A DNA stretch of 64,000 bases from DAITAZ01 sp036824045 (lineage in GTDB: Bacteria; Pseudomonadota; Gammaproteobacteria; Burkholderiales; Rhodocyclaceae), in the NCBI GenBank assembly GCA_036824045.1, contig DAITAZ010000015.1, forward strand, positions 16,061 to 80,060, written 5' to 3'. A model generated the notes under the pieces. The model was not told the DNA's origin, did not search any database, and was given only the letters and a program-made list of their open reading frames with translations. Below, one piece after another: positions 16,320 through 25,090 of the stretch. The translations under genes were made by a program, and so were the position numbers. Each line of letters begins with the position of its first letter. Position 1 is the first letter of the stretch.

Positions 16320-18017
16320 ATGGCCGCTGCCGCAACGACGGTTGAACTGGTGAGGCGGGCCGTTGCCCGCTCCGGCGGTGGGGCGGAATCGCTGCTGCAG
16401 GTGTTGCGGCAAGTGCAGGCGGAAGGGCCGGGCTGGCTGCCGGTCGATCTCCTGCAGGCGGTGGCGGACGCCTTGGGCGTGACGGTCGCACAGGCCCGTG
16501 CCGTCGCCAGCTTTTATCACTTTCTCTATCTCAGCCCGCGAGGCCACTGGCGGGTTCTGTTTTCCGACAACATCGTGGACCGCATGGCCGGCAGCGAAGC
16601 GCGGCGGGCCGAGTTGTGCCGCGCCTTGGGGGTGATGCCGGACACGCCTGATCCCGAGGGGGTCTGGGTCAGCACCACAAGTTGTACCGGCTTGAGCGAC
16701 CAGGCCCCGGGGCTGTTGGTCAATGGCCGTGCGGTGGGCCGGGTGGATCGTGACCGGATGCGGGAAATTGCCGCGCTCATCGCGCAGCGGGTGGCGGTGG
16801 AGCAGTGGCCCGGCGAACTCTTCCGGATAGACATGCGGATCGAGCGTCGCGGCCCTTTGCTTGCCCGCAGGGGGGCGGCGGGATGCGTGCTGAGCACCGC
16901 CTCGCATATGGGGGCGGAGGGCATCCTTGCCGCGCTGACCGAGGCCGGGCTGCGGGGGCGGGGGGGCGCCGGCTTTCCGACCGGGCCGAAGTGGCGGGCC
17001 TGCCGGCAGGCACCGGGCTCCGAGCGGATTGTCGTGTGCAACGCGGACGAAGGCGAGCCCGGCACCTTCAAGGACCGGGTGTTGCTGCAAGGCTGGGCGG
17101 ACGCGGTGTTCGAAGGCATGACGCTGTGTGCCCTGGCCATTGGCGCGCGGCGGGGCTTCGTGTATCTGCGCGGGGAATATGCGTTTCTCGCCCCTGCCCT
17201 GGAGGCGACACTGGCGCGCCGGCGTGCCGACGGTTGGCTGGGCGAGCACATCCCGGGGCGGGATGGCTGGGGCTTTGACATCGCCGTACACATGGGGGCA
17301 GGGGCTTATATTTGCGGCGAGGAGTCGGCACTCATCGAATCGCTGGAGGGGCGGCGGGGTGTGCCCCGGCTGCGTCCGCCATTCCCGGTGGAGGCGGGCT
17401 ACCTGGGCCTGCCGACGGTGGTGGACAACGTGGAAACCTTTGCGGCGGCGGCACTGGTCGTGGCCGAGGGGGCAGAGCGATACCGCGCGGTCGGCACGCA
17501 GGCGTCCTGCGGCAGCAAGCTGTTGGCTGTGAGTGGCGACTGCCCCCGCCCGGGGGTCTATGAATATCCTTTCGGTGTGCAAATCCGCCAGGTGCTGGAG
17601 GACTGCGGCGCACCCGATGCGGGAGCGGTGCAAGTGGGCGGACCTTCGGGCACCCTGGTCGGGCCGGCAGGCTTCGGCCGACGGCTCGCCTTCGAGGACA
17701 TCCCCTGCGCGGGCGCATTCACGGTGTTCCGGCAGGGGAGGGACATGCTTGCCGTGGTGCGCAACTTTACCGAGTTCTTTGCCCGGGAAAGTTGCGGTTT
17801 CTGTACCCCTTGCCGGGTGGGCGTGCCCCTGCTGCGGGATGCTCTGGCGCGGCGGGCCGGAGGCTGCCCACTGCCAGGGGAGGAAGCGCTTCTCGCCCGG
17901 CTGGAGGCGGCCTTGCCTGCGAGCCATTGCGGCCTGGGGCGCTCGGCCTCCAATCCCTTGCGGGATCTGCGGCGGGGTTTTCCTGAAGCGTGGGCAACAG
18001 GGGGTGAGAGGACATGA
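16320..18017 (+). CDS. hoxF: NAD-reducing hydrogenase diaphorase subunit HoxF
   Basis: HoxF carries the FMN and NAD(H) site of the bidirectional NAD-linked [NiFe] hydrogenase (group 3d type). ATG 16320 is chosen because GGAGGTGA lies five bases upstream, giving 565 residues. The N-terminal 150 residues are a NuoE-like domain fused to a NuoF-like domain. The latter shows LRGRGGAGFPTGPKW and NADEGEPGTFKDR (FMN), GAGAYICGEESALIESLEG (NADH) and ESCGFCTPCR with a later SHCGLG (4Fe-4S). In the NuoE-like part only one of four usual 2Fe-2S ligands remains (TSCTGLSDQ). The R. eutropha protein, as I recall it, also reads CxGLSD there. The stop overlaps the next start in ATGA. Confidence 0.94.
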   Translation: MAAAATTVELVRRAVARSGGGAESLLQVLRQVQAEGPGWLPVDLLQAVADALGVTVAQARAVASFYHFLYLSPRGHWRVLFSDNIVDRMAGSEARRAELCRALGVMPDTPDPEGVWVSTTSCTGLSDQAPGLLVNGRAVGRVDRDRMREIAALIAQRVAVEQWPGELFRIDMRIERRGPLLARRGAAGCVLSTASHMGAEGILAALTEAGLRGRGGAGFPTGPKWRACRQAPGSERIVVCNADEGEPGTFKDRVLLQGWADAVFEGMTLCALAIGARRGFVYLRGEYAFLAPALEATLARRRADGWLGEHIPGRDGWGFDIAVHMGAGAYICGEESALIESLEGRRGVPRLRPPFPVEAGYLGLPTVVDNVETFAAAALVVAEGAERYRAVGTQASCGSKLLAVSGDCPRPGVYEYPFGVQIRQVLEDCGAPDAGAVQVGGPSGTLVGPAGFGRRLAFEDIPCAGAFTVFRQGRDMLAVVRNFTEFFARESCGFCTPCRVGVPLLRDALARRAGGCPLPGEEALLARLEAALPASHCGLGRSASNPLRDLRRGFPEAWATGGERT

Positions 18018-19264
18018 GCGAACCCAGTGTGTTCATGGATGGTGTGGCGTGCCCGTTTCGCGCAGGCCAGACGCTGATGGAAGTGGCCGGGCAGGTGGGG
18101 GTGCGTATCCCTCACTTGTGCTATCACCCGGACTTCCACCCTCAGGGGTCCTGCCGGCTGTGTACCGTCGAAGTGGATGGCCGTTGGCTGCCGGCCTGTG
18201 GGACGCCGGCCAAGGCTGGCATGCAGGTGTTGAGCCGTACGCCCGCCCTGGTGGCACTGCGGCGAACCCTGGTGGAGGCGCTGCTGAGCCAAGGCAACCA
18301 CTTCTGTCCCGGTTGCGAGCGCAGCGGTGACTGCCGGCTGCAGGATGCCGCCCGCGCGCTGGGGGTCGCGGCGACCTCTTATCCCCAAGCGGCTTCCCGC
18401 TTGCCGCTGGATGCCAGCCATCCCGATGCGGTGCTCGACCCGAATCGCTGCATTCTGTGCGGGCTTTGCCTGCGGGCGAGCCGGGAGGCGGACGGCAAGG
18501 ACGTGTTCGTGATCAGTGGCCGGGGGAGTGAGGCCCGTCTGCTGGCCAATGCGCCGTCGGGGCGGCTCGGGGATACAGACTTGGCTGCCGCCGACCGGGC
18601 GCTGTCGGTGTGCCCGGTGGGGGCGCTGCTGAAGCGGGGCCAGGGGTTTCGGCCGAGTCCGCGTCCCGGACCGGAGGTGGAAGCTGTGGCAGTGTCCCGG
18701 GCCGTGCCCCCGGGGGTGAAGAGAGAGCCCCGGCCCCGACTGGCCACGGTATCCCTCGCGGGCTGTTTCGGCTGCCACATGTCCTTGCTGGATATGGATG
18801 AGGCATTGCTGCCACTGCTGGGGGCCGTTGAGCTGACCCGTTCGCCCTTGACCGATCTGCGGGAATTCGGGGACTGGGATATCGGTCTGGTGGAGGGCGG
18901 CGTGTGCAACGAGGAGAACCTGGAAATGCTGCGCCGCTTTCGCCAGCATAGCCGCGTGCTGGTGGCCGTGGGGGCCTGCGCCATCAACGGAGGCCTGCCT
19001 GCCTTGCGCAACGGGATGGACGTGCAGGCGCTGGTGCGCCAGACCTACCTGAACGCGCCGGGGCTTGCCGGGCCTCGCCATCTGCCGGCGGACCCGGAAC
19101 TGCCGTCCCTGCTGCCCCGGGTATATCCCGTGCACGAGGTGGTGAGCGTGGATGTAAGCATTCCTGGCTGCCCGCCCTCCGCCGCCGCCATCGGGCAGGT
19201 GCTCCAGGCCCTGCTGAACGGCCAGTCGCCTGATTTGCCCGGGGAGTTGATCCGTTATGACTGA
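18014..19264 (+). CDS. hoxUY: HoxU-HoxY fusion: diaphorase Fe-S subunit joined to hydrogenase small subunit
   Basis: One open frame of 416 residues covers two proteins that are normally separate. Residues 1 to about 224 are HoxU: a 2Fe-2S ferredoxin domain (CYHPDF, SCRLCTVEV), the His-Cys3 4Fe-4S site (HFCPGCERSGDCRLQ) and further 4Fe-4S ligands (CILCGLC, CPVGAL). Residues from about 225 are HoxY: GCFGCHMSLLDMDE, GACAINGG and IPGCPP supply the proximal 4Fe-4S cluster. The 30-odd residues between have no stop codon. The junction holds GGAGGTGG followed by an in-frame GTG at 18686, so free HoxY of 192 residues may also be made. It overlaps hoxF by four and hoxH by eight bases. Sequencing error at a lost stop is the main alternative. 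Confidence 0.9.
   Translation: MSEPSVFMDGVACPFRAGQTLMEVAGQVGVRIPHLCYHPDFHPQGSCRLCTVEVDGRWLPACGTPAKAGMQVLSRTPALVALRRTLVEALLSQGNHFCPGCERSGDCRLQDAARALGVAATSYPQAASRLPLDASHPDAVLDPNRCILCGLCLRASREADGKDVFVISGRGSEARLLANAPSGRLGDTDLAAADRALSVCPVGALLKRGQGFRPSPRPGPEVEAVAVSRAVPPGVKREPRPRLATVSLAGCFGCHMSLLDMDEALLPLLGAVELTRSPLTDLREFGDWDIGLVEGGVCNEENLEMLRRFRQHSRVLVAVGACAINGGLPALRNGMDVQALVRQTYLNAPGLAGPRHLPADPELPSLLPRVYPVHEVVSVDVSIPGCPPSAAAIGQVLQALLNGQSPDLPGELIRYD
18673..18688 (+). promoter_or_regulatory. Internal ribosome-binding site and GTG start for HoxY
   Basis: GGAGGTGG at 18673-18680 is followed after five bases by GTG at 18686, which is in frame with the HoxY part (codon 225). It closely resembles the hoxF site in the same operon (GGAGGTGA before ATG 16320). 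It looks like a retained hoxY initiation site inside the fused gene. Confidence 0.55.
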
Positions 19265-20738
19265 ACCTGCCGCACACCCCGCGCACGCCAAATACCCCCC
19301 GGAAGGGCTGCGGCGTGTGGCGATCGACCCCCTGACCCGGGTGGAGGGGCATGGCAAGGTCACCCTGCTCCTGGACGATCGCGGTCAGGTGCAGCAGGCT
19401 CGCCTGCACATTGTCGAATTCCGGGGCTTTGAGCAATTCATCGTGGGCCGGCCCTATTGGGAAGTGCCGGTCGTCGTCGAGCGCCTGTGCGGTATTTGCC
19501 CGGTGAGCCACCACCTGGCGGCGGCCAAGGCCATGGACGTGATTGTCGGGGCTGAGCGCCTGCCCGCTTCGGCGGACAAGCTGCGGCGGTTGATGCACTA
19601 CGGGCAGGTCCTGCAGTCCCACGCCCTGCATTTCTTCCATCTGGCTGCGCCCGATCTGCTGTTCGGTTGGGATGCCGAGCCTCGCCGTCGCAACATTGCC
19701 GCGCTGGCGTCAGAGCAGCCGGACACTGCCCGACGCGGGATCCTGCTGCGCAAGTTTGGTCAGGAGATCATTGCTGCCACAGCGGGCAAGCGTATCCACG
19801 GCACCAACGCGATTCCCGGCGGCGTGAGCCATGGGCTGGAGCGGGGGATCCGGCAACGTCTGGCTGCGCAGACGGCGGACGTGATCGCGTGGAGTGGCGA
19901 GGCGGTGGTGCTGGCCTCGCGGATCTTCGAAGCCGATGCCGTGGAGAACATGCGTTTCGGGGCGGTGGGTTCCCACTTGTTTTCCCTGGTCGATGAAAAC
20001 GGGGGCCTGGCGCTGTATGAAGGCAAGGTCCGCGTGCGCAACGCCGATGGCCTGATCGTGCGGGACCAACTGGAGCCCCGCCGCTATCTGGATTACCTGG
20101 CGGAGCGGGTGGAGCCCTGGTCCTACATGAAGTTCCCGTTTCTGTCGGAACTGGGACCCGAGGCCGGCTGGTACAAGGTGGGGCCCCTGGCTCGGGTGCA
20201 GAATTGCGACTTCATCCCCACCCCCATGGCCGAAGCAGCCCGTCTGGCGCTGCGGGCCGCAGCGGGGGGCGCGACGTTGCATGCACCCCTGGCTTACCAC
20301 TGGGCACGGATGATCGAGATGCTGCACGCGGCGGAGGTGGTGGCCGGGTTGCTGGGCGACCCGGAACTGGAGGAAACCGCGCCTGCTATCCGGGGCGAGC
20401 GCCGGGACGAAGCGGTCGGTGTCCTGGAAGCGCCCCGAGGCACGCTCATTCACCACTACCGGGTGGGGGCGGACGATCTGGTCACCGCTTGCAACCTCAT
20501 TGTGTCTACGACCCACAACAATCAGGCCATGAACGAAGCCATCCGGGAGGTGGCACGGCAGCAACTGGATGGCCACACCATTACTGACGCCTTGCTCAAC
20601 CGGATTGAAGTGGCGATTCGCGCTTTCGACCCCTGCCTCTCCTGCGCGACCCATGCGTTGGGGCAGATGCCGCTGCAGGTGGAGGTGCTGGATGCCGAAG
20701 GGAAGGTGGTTGCCCGTGACTGCCGCCCCCAAAGCTGA
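19257..20738 (+). CDS. hoxH: NAD-reducing hydrogenase large subunit HoxH
   Basis: HoxH holds the NiFe(CN)2CO active site where H2 is split or formed. Both nickel-binding motifs are intact: RLCGICPVSHH with Cys78 and Cys81, and DPCLSCATH with Cys460 and Cys463. The precursor carries 27 residues after His466 (ALGQMPLQ onward), the kind of extension that a maturation endopeptidase removes after metal insertion; such a protease is encoded next. The 493-residue length fits group 3d enzymes. The start overlaps the end of hoxUY by eight bases, and GGGGAG lies upstream, so translation is coupled. The hyp genes needed for cofactor assembly are not in the window. Confidence 0.95.
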   Translation: MTEPAAHPAHAKYPPEGLRRVAIDPLTRVEGHGKVTLLLDDRGQVQQARLHIVEFRGFEQFIVGRPYWEVPVVVERLCGICPVSHHLAAAKAMDVIVGAERLPASADKLRRLMHYGQVLQSHALHFFHLAAPDLLFGWDAEPRRRNIAALASEQPDTARRGILLRKFGQEIIAATAGKRIHGTNAIPGGVSHGLERGIRQRLAAQTADVIAWSGEAVVLASRIFEADAVENMRFGAVGSHLFSLVDENGGLALYEGKVRVRNADGLIVRDQLEPRRYLDYLAERVEPWSYMKFPFLSELGPEAGWYKVGPLARVQNCDFIPTPMAEAARLALRAAAGGATLHAPLAYHWARMIEMLHAAEVVAGLLGDPELEETAPAIRGERRDEAVGVLEAPRGTLIHHYRVGADDLVTACNLIVSTTHNNQAMNEAIREVARQQLDGHTITDALLNRIEVAIRAFDPCLSCATHALGQMPLQVEVLDAEGKVVARDCRPQS

Positions 20739-20751
20739 GGAGGGGCGCGCG

Positions 20752-21300
20752 GTGGCGTCCGGATTTCATGGCGTAACGGGGGCGGAGGCGCGCGGGGCCA
20801 ACGGGGTGGGCGAGGCGGAACCCCTGGTGGGTGCCACGGCTCCGGTGCTGGTCTGTGCCTGTGGCAACCGGGCCCGGGGGGACGACGGGCTCGCACTTGC
20901 GCTGGCGGAGGAGCTGGCCGGGTGGGGCACGCCAGGGGTGGAGGTGAGCATGGTCGGTCAGTTCGTGCCGGAACTCGCGCTTGAGCTCGCGGGGCGCACA
21001 TCGGTGCTGTTCATCGATGCCGATGCCGCGGCGAGGGTTCCGGCCCGTCTGGAAGTGCTGCGTCCGGCTCGGATTTCCGGTGGCTTCAGCCACCGTGCTC
21101 ATCCGGCCGAGGTGCTGATGGCTTGGCGAATGGCCTTCCGGCGGCCGCCCCCTCCGGCCTTCCTGCTGCGCCTCAAGGGGGTGTGGTTCGGGCTGCGGCC
21201 GCAACTCTCCGCCCAGGGCATGGAAGCCCTCAGCCAGGGGCGCGAGATGGCGCGCGCCTGGCTGAGGGAGCAGATCGAACAGTCCGCTACTTCAGACTGA
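20752..21300 (+). CDS. hoxW: Hydrogenase maturation protease (HoxW/HycI family)
   Basis: A nickel-dependent endopeptidase that would trim the C-terminus of HoxH. The family motif is seen as VLVCACGNRARGDDGLALAL, where the aspartate pair includes a metal ligand. Other likely ligands are in LFIDADAA and the histidines of SHRAHPAEVL. I choose GTG 20752 because AGGAGGGG lies six bases upstream, giving 182 residues; a GTG at 20716 in the same frame would overlap hoxH. The first 40 residues are a poorly conserved glycine- and alanine-rich leader. The gene follows hoxH by 13 bases. Its last 14 bases overlap the 3' end of the convergent DUF748 gene. Confidence 0.85.
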   Translation: MASGFHGVTGAEARGANGVGEAEPLVGATAPVLVCACGNRARGDDGLALALAEELAGWGTPGVEVSMVGQFVPELALELAGRTSVLFIDADAAARVPARLEVLRPARISGGFSHRAHPAEVLMAWRMAFRRPPPPAFLLRLKGVWFGLRPQLSAQGMEALSQGREMARAWLREQIEQSATSD

Positions 21301-24300
21301 AATCCGCCCGGCTGGCTTTGGCCTTGCCGTCCTTCTCGGCGGCCTTGCCCGCATCGTCCCCGCCTTTGCCGGCGACGATGAACACCCGTTCCGGCGCCAC
21401 CTTGCCCTGCTGCAGCAGGAACTCCTTCACCGTTTGGGCCCGTTGCTGGGCAAGCTGGTGGAGGTCCTCTTCGCCGACCTTGGTGTTGGCGAGGATGAGC
21501 TTCTCCATCTCCGGCACCGGCAGATCCTTGGCGAGCCCGATGGCATTGCGGGGTTTGGGGAATTTCTCGGCCTTGTACACCTGTGCGAGCAGTTTGGCGT
21601 ATTCGCCCGGGGCCACCAGCACTTCGTCTGCCGATTCGGTGGCTTCGTTGTTCCGGGCCTGTTCGCCAACCTTGGCGGCGCGGATCTTGCGGTCCAGCGA
21701 GGCGCGCTTGACGCCTTCCCCATCGTTGTCGGGATCGATGCGGCCCGTGACCTCCAGCCGAAGGGCAGGGCGATCGTCGAGGGCCTTGGCCAGGGTTTGC
21801 AGCTTGTCCCGCGCGGCGGGGGCCAGAGCGGCCCGGCCGGGCTCGAACTCCACATATCCCAGATCCTCGCCGCCCCCGAACATGGAACCCAAAAGCGCGA
21901 AGGGCGCCGTGACGGCCTTGGTGACGAGATTGACGATCACTTTGACGATGATGCTGCCGACACTGAACTGTGGATCGTCCAGGGAGCCGCTGATGGGCAG
22001 GTTGATGTCGATCTCGCCCCGGCGGTTCTTCAGCAGCGAGACCGCCAGCAACACCGGAGCCTTGATGGCGTCGGGGCTTTCGATTTTTTCGCCGAAGGTG
22101 AGCTGGTCCAGGAAGATGTTGTTCTGGGCCGAGAGTTGCTGGTTTTCCACCTTGTAGGCCACGTTTACCGAGAGCTTGCCTTTCTCGATCCCATAGCCCA
22201 CGTACTTGCCCGAGTAGGGCGAGAAATTTGAAAGCTCGATGGCGCGCGCCGAGGCCTTGATGTCCACGAACAACTGCTTGGCCAGGGGATTGAGCCGGCC
22301 GGTGATTTCCACCGGGGCCGCGCCATCCAGTTGCCCGCGCAGATCCACTTCGCCCGCCGTGCCTTCGCTGGAGCTCAGGCCGGTCACGCGTCCTCCCACC
22401 TTGGTGAGGTTGGCGCTGTAATTGGGTTTGATGAAGAAGTCGCTGAAGTTGATGTTGCCGCCCTGGAGTGTGACCTGTTTGATCTGGATGGGGGGCGGTG
22501 GCGTGGCCTTGGTGGTGTTGACCGGAGCCGTGGTGGTTCGCGTTGCCGGGTTGGTGGCAGGCGGAGCCTTGGCCGGAGCGGTGGCCGCTTCCGGCCCCTG
22601 TTTGACCAGCTGCTGCAGGTTCAGCTTGCCCTCGGGGCTGACGATGAGCCGGCTGTAGAAGTCGGACAAGGCCACCTGGTCCACGTCCAGGCCGAAGGGG
22701 GCGAGGCGGGCGTTGATCCCGCCCACGAACAAGCTCTTCCACTTCAGCAGGTCGGCGGCATTGGCCTTGTCGATGGCGTGCAGGTCGTTGGTGCCCAGGT
22801 CGCCCTTGAAGCTGCCTTTGAGTTCGCCCCCGGCCGCTTGCTCCAGACTGAGCTGACCCCGGGCCAGCGCGGAGCCCTTGAGCAGCGTGATATTCACCTT
22901 GTCGGTGAAATAGGGCTGGGCGGGCAGGATGTCCACGTCCTTGGCCTCGATCTTGAGGCTGGTGGCAAGCGGTTCCAGCACCAGGGGGCCGCTCACCGCG
23001 AGGCTGCCCTTGCGTCCGGGCGTGAGGCGCAGGTTGAGCTGGGATTTGTTCCCCTTGGCGGTGCTGAAGTTGTCCACCTGCAGGGCGATGGCGTCCAGGT
23101 TGAGTTTGACCGGAGCAGTGTTGGACAAGTCCTCGAACAGCACGCTGCTGCCCTCGGTGGCGAGCCTCTTCACGTTCACCTGCCAGGCGGGCTCGGGCGT
23201 TTGTGGTTTGGCGGCTGGAGCGGATTTACCCGGCGGCGCAGGGGGGACGAGTTGTGCCAGATTGATCTGGCCGCTTTTGTCCCGTTTCACCGCGACCTTG
23301 GTTTGGCTCAGCAGGACTTCGCCCAGGCTCACCGCCCGCTGGGCGAGATCAACCTCCCCGCCTTTGAGGGCGAGCCTGCCGGCGGACAGCAGATCCTCTC
23401 TGGCGCCCCGCTGGCGCAGTTTGAGTCCCTCCAGGGTGGATTCCAGGCCGCTGACCGTCAGTTGCAGGCCGGATTCGGGCAGGGCGAGCTTGAGCTTGGT
23501 CTTGCCGCTCAGGGCGCCGTCGATGACATCCAGCAGCACCTGGTCGGCAAAGAATGGCTCGTACTGCCGAACCTTGAGGGCGGACCAATCCACGTCCAGA
23601 TCCAGCGCCACGGGCGCCAGACCAAGGCCGCCAGCCAGCTTGATCTGCTCCTTGGCTTCGGTTTCCAGGGCCAGATCCAGTTCAGCCGTCTTGCCTGGCT
23701 CCGTGCTGAGCTGCTTGAGGTGCAGAGCCAGGTTGTTGACGACGGTGGTGAAGGGGCGGGCCTTGGGTGTTGCGTCGGCGATGGAAACACGGCCCTTGTC
23801 GATCACGGTCTCCGCTACCCGCACGACCCAGGGGGCGGCGGGTTGGGGCGCGGGCGCCGGGGCTTGGGCCGTTGCTTCGCCACCGGTGGCGCTTGCGGCG
23901 AAAGCCTTCAGGTTCAGGCTGCCATCGGCTGCCCGGGCCACGTGAACGTCGGGTTGGAGCAGCGAAACCCGCTCCAGTTCGAGCTGGCGGCCGAACACAT
24001 CAAGACTCTTGATTGCCACGTCCAGCCGCTCGAATTTGACCAACGGATCGCCGGCCGGATTGGCCGTTGCCACGCCAAGCAATCCGGCGCTGCCTGACAC
24101 AAGCAGCCTGGGCGCACCGTCATGAGGCTGCTGGAAATTGACGGCCAGCCGCGTTTCCAGCTTGCCGGAGGGCAGGCGGAAACCAAGGGGGGTGGGGACG
24201 TAGGGGAAGTAGCGGGTGAGGTCCACGTCCGAGAGATGCACATCAATGAGTGCATCCCGGTTTTCCGCGAAGGGGCGGGCCTTGCCTGCCAACTCGACCG

Positions 24301-24946
24301 GTGCGCCGTTGACCCGGGCGCTGAAGGCGGGTTCGACAAAGATGTCCACCTTGCTGGGCAGGTTCGAGACGAAGGGCACGCCCAGGCTCAGTTCGCTCAC
24401 CACGTGCCGCGCAGCCATGGGCTTGTCCTCGAACACCAGTTCGCCGCCGCTGATCTGGATGTTGTTCAGGGAAAAGCTGCTTTTGCTGCCGTCGTCGGGC
24501 TTGTTGAGAAACTCTTCGGCCAGGTCGGTGAAGTTATACCGGTGGGCGTCGTACCGGGTGATGTGCACCACCGGTTTGACGAGCTGCAATTCCTTCAAGA
24601 CCGGTCCGCCGCGGAACACCGATTGGGCTTCGAGGTTGGCGTAGAGGCGATCGAAGGCCACGAAGGTTTGCTCGGGGTCATCCTTGTCCGCCACCCTGAG
24701 ACCTTCTACGGTGGCGGAGAGCGCGTAGGGGTTGATGCGCACCGCTTCGATGTTCACCTTGCGATGCAGGAGCTTGCTCAGTTGTTCTTCCGCCTGCCAG
24801 CGCACCAGCGGCGGGAGGGCCAGAAATCCGATGACGCCGATGCCGGCGAACAGGGCACCGGCCCAGATCCCCCTTTTGCGGTTGCGGGGGGTGTCCAGCC
24901 GTTTGAGTCGGTCCGGGATGGAAGCCTTCATGTGTTCTTCAGCCAT
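21287..24946 (-). CDS. Large DUF748/AsmA-like protein
   Basis: A 1219-residue protein with one N-terminal membrane anchor (GIWAGALFAGIGVIGFLALPPLV) and a very long periplasmic part. The start of the mature region (LSKLLHRKVNIEAVRINPYALSATVEGLRV) and the later FSPYSGKYVGYGIEKGKLSVNVAYKV block are typical of the DUF748 family, related to AsmA-type proteins implicated in lipid transport between membranes. The C-terminal 200 residues read like an OmpA-type fold (LAKALDDRPALRLEVTGRIDP; LAQQRAQTVKEFLLQQGK). Long alanine/proline linkers separate the parts. A second ATG at 24931 is possible. It converges with hoxW, overlapping by 14 bases, and has no known link to the hydrogenase. Confidence 0.85.
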   Translation of the reverse strand: MAEEHMKASIPDRLKRLDTPRNRKRGIWAGALFAGIGVIGFLALPPLVRWQAEEQLSKLLHRKVNIEAVRINPYALSATVEGLRVADKDDPEQTFVAFDRLYANLEAQSVFRGGPVLKELQLVKPVVHITRYDAHRYNFTDLAEEFLNKPDDGSKSSFSLNNIQISGGELVFEDKPMAARHVVSELSLGVPFVSNLPSKVDIFVEPAFSARVNGAPVELAGKARPFAENRDALIDVHLSDVDLTRYFPYVPTPLGFRLPSGKLETRLAVNFQQPHDGAPRLLVSGSAGLLGVATANPAGDPLVKFERLDVAIKSLDVFGRQLELERVSLLQPDVHVARAADGSLNLKAFAASATGGEATAQAPAPAPQPAAPWVVRVAETVIDKGRVSIADATPKARPFTTVVNNLALHLKQLSTEPGKTAELDLALETEAKEQIKLAGGLGLAPVALDLDVDWSALKVRQYEPFFADQVLLDVIDGALSGKTKLKLALPESGLQLTVSGLESTLEGLKLRQRGAREDLLSAGRLALKGGEVDLAQRAVSLGEVLLSQTKVAVKRDKSGQINLAQLVPPAPPGKSAPAAKPQTPEPAWQVNVKRLATEGSSVLFEDLSNTAPVKLNLDAIALQVDNFSTAKGNKSQLNLRLTPGRKGSLAVSGPLVLEPLATSLKIEAKDVDILPAQPYFTDKVNITLLKGSALARGQLSLEQAAGGELKGSFKGDLGTNDLHAIDKANAADLLKWKSLFVGGINARLAPFGLDVDQVALSDFYSRLIVSPEGKLNLQQLVKQGPEAATAPAKAPPATNPATRTTTAPVNTTKATPPPPIQIKQVTLQGGNINFSDFFIKPNYSANLTKVGGRVTGLSSSEGTAGEVDLRGQLDGAAPVEITGRLNPLAKQLFVDIKASARAIELSNFSPYSGKYVGYGIEKGKLSVNVAYKVENQQLSAQNNIFLDQLTFGEKIESPDAIKAPVLLAVSLLKNRRGEIDINLPISGSLDDPQFSVGSIIVKVIVNLVTKAVTAPFALLGSMFGGGEDLGYVEFEPGRAALAPAARDKLQTLAKALDDRPALRLEVTGRIDPDNDGEGVKRASLDRKIRAAKVGEQARNNEATESADEVLVAPGEYAKLLAQVYKAEKFPKPRNAIGLAKDLPVPEMEKLILANTKVGEEDLHQLAQQRAQTVKEFLLQQGKVAPERVFIVAGKGGDDAGKAAEKDGKAKASRADFSLK

Positions 24947-25090
24947 GATGTGCCAGACAAAGTGTCGTTGCCGGAAGGATAGATTATCAACCCGGCGGGG
25001 GCTTCAAGGGGCGGATTAAGGCGGATTCGCGCAGCCGGCGTGATGCCGGGGGTTTGTTACCATTGGGCGGAAGAGGAGGTTGTTCCCGCC

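Noticed and set aside
15780..17927. 715-codon minus-strand frame opposite hoxF
   Set aside because: No start context or motif; the plus strand encodes a clear HoxF.
17558..19363. 601-codon minus-strand frame opposite hoxUY
   Set aside because: Low-complexity histidine/glutamine-rich translation opposite a gene with intact Fe-S motifs.
22331..24097. 588-codon plus-strand frame opposite the DUF748 gene
   Set aside because: No recognisable domain, and the minus strand reads as a family protein along its whole length.
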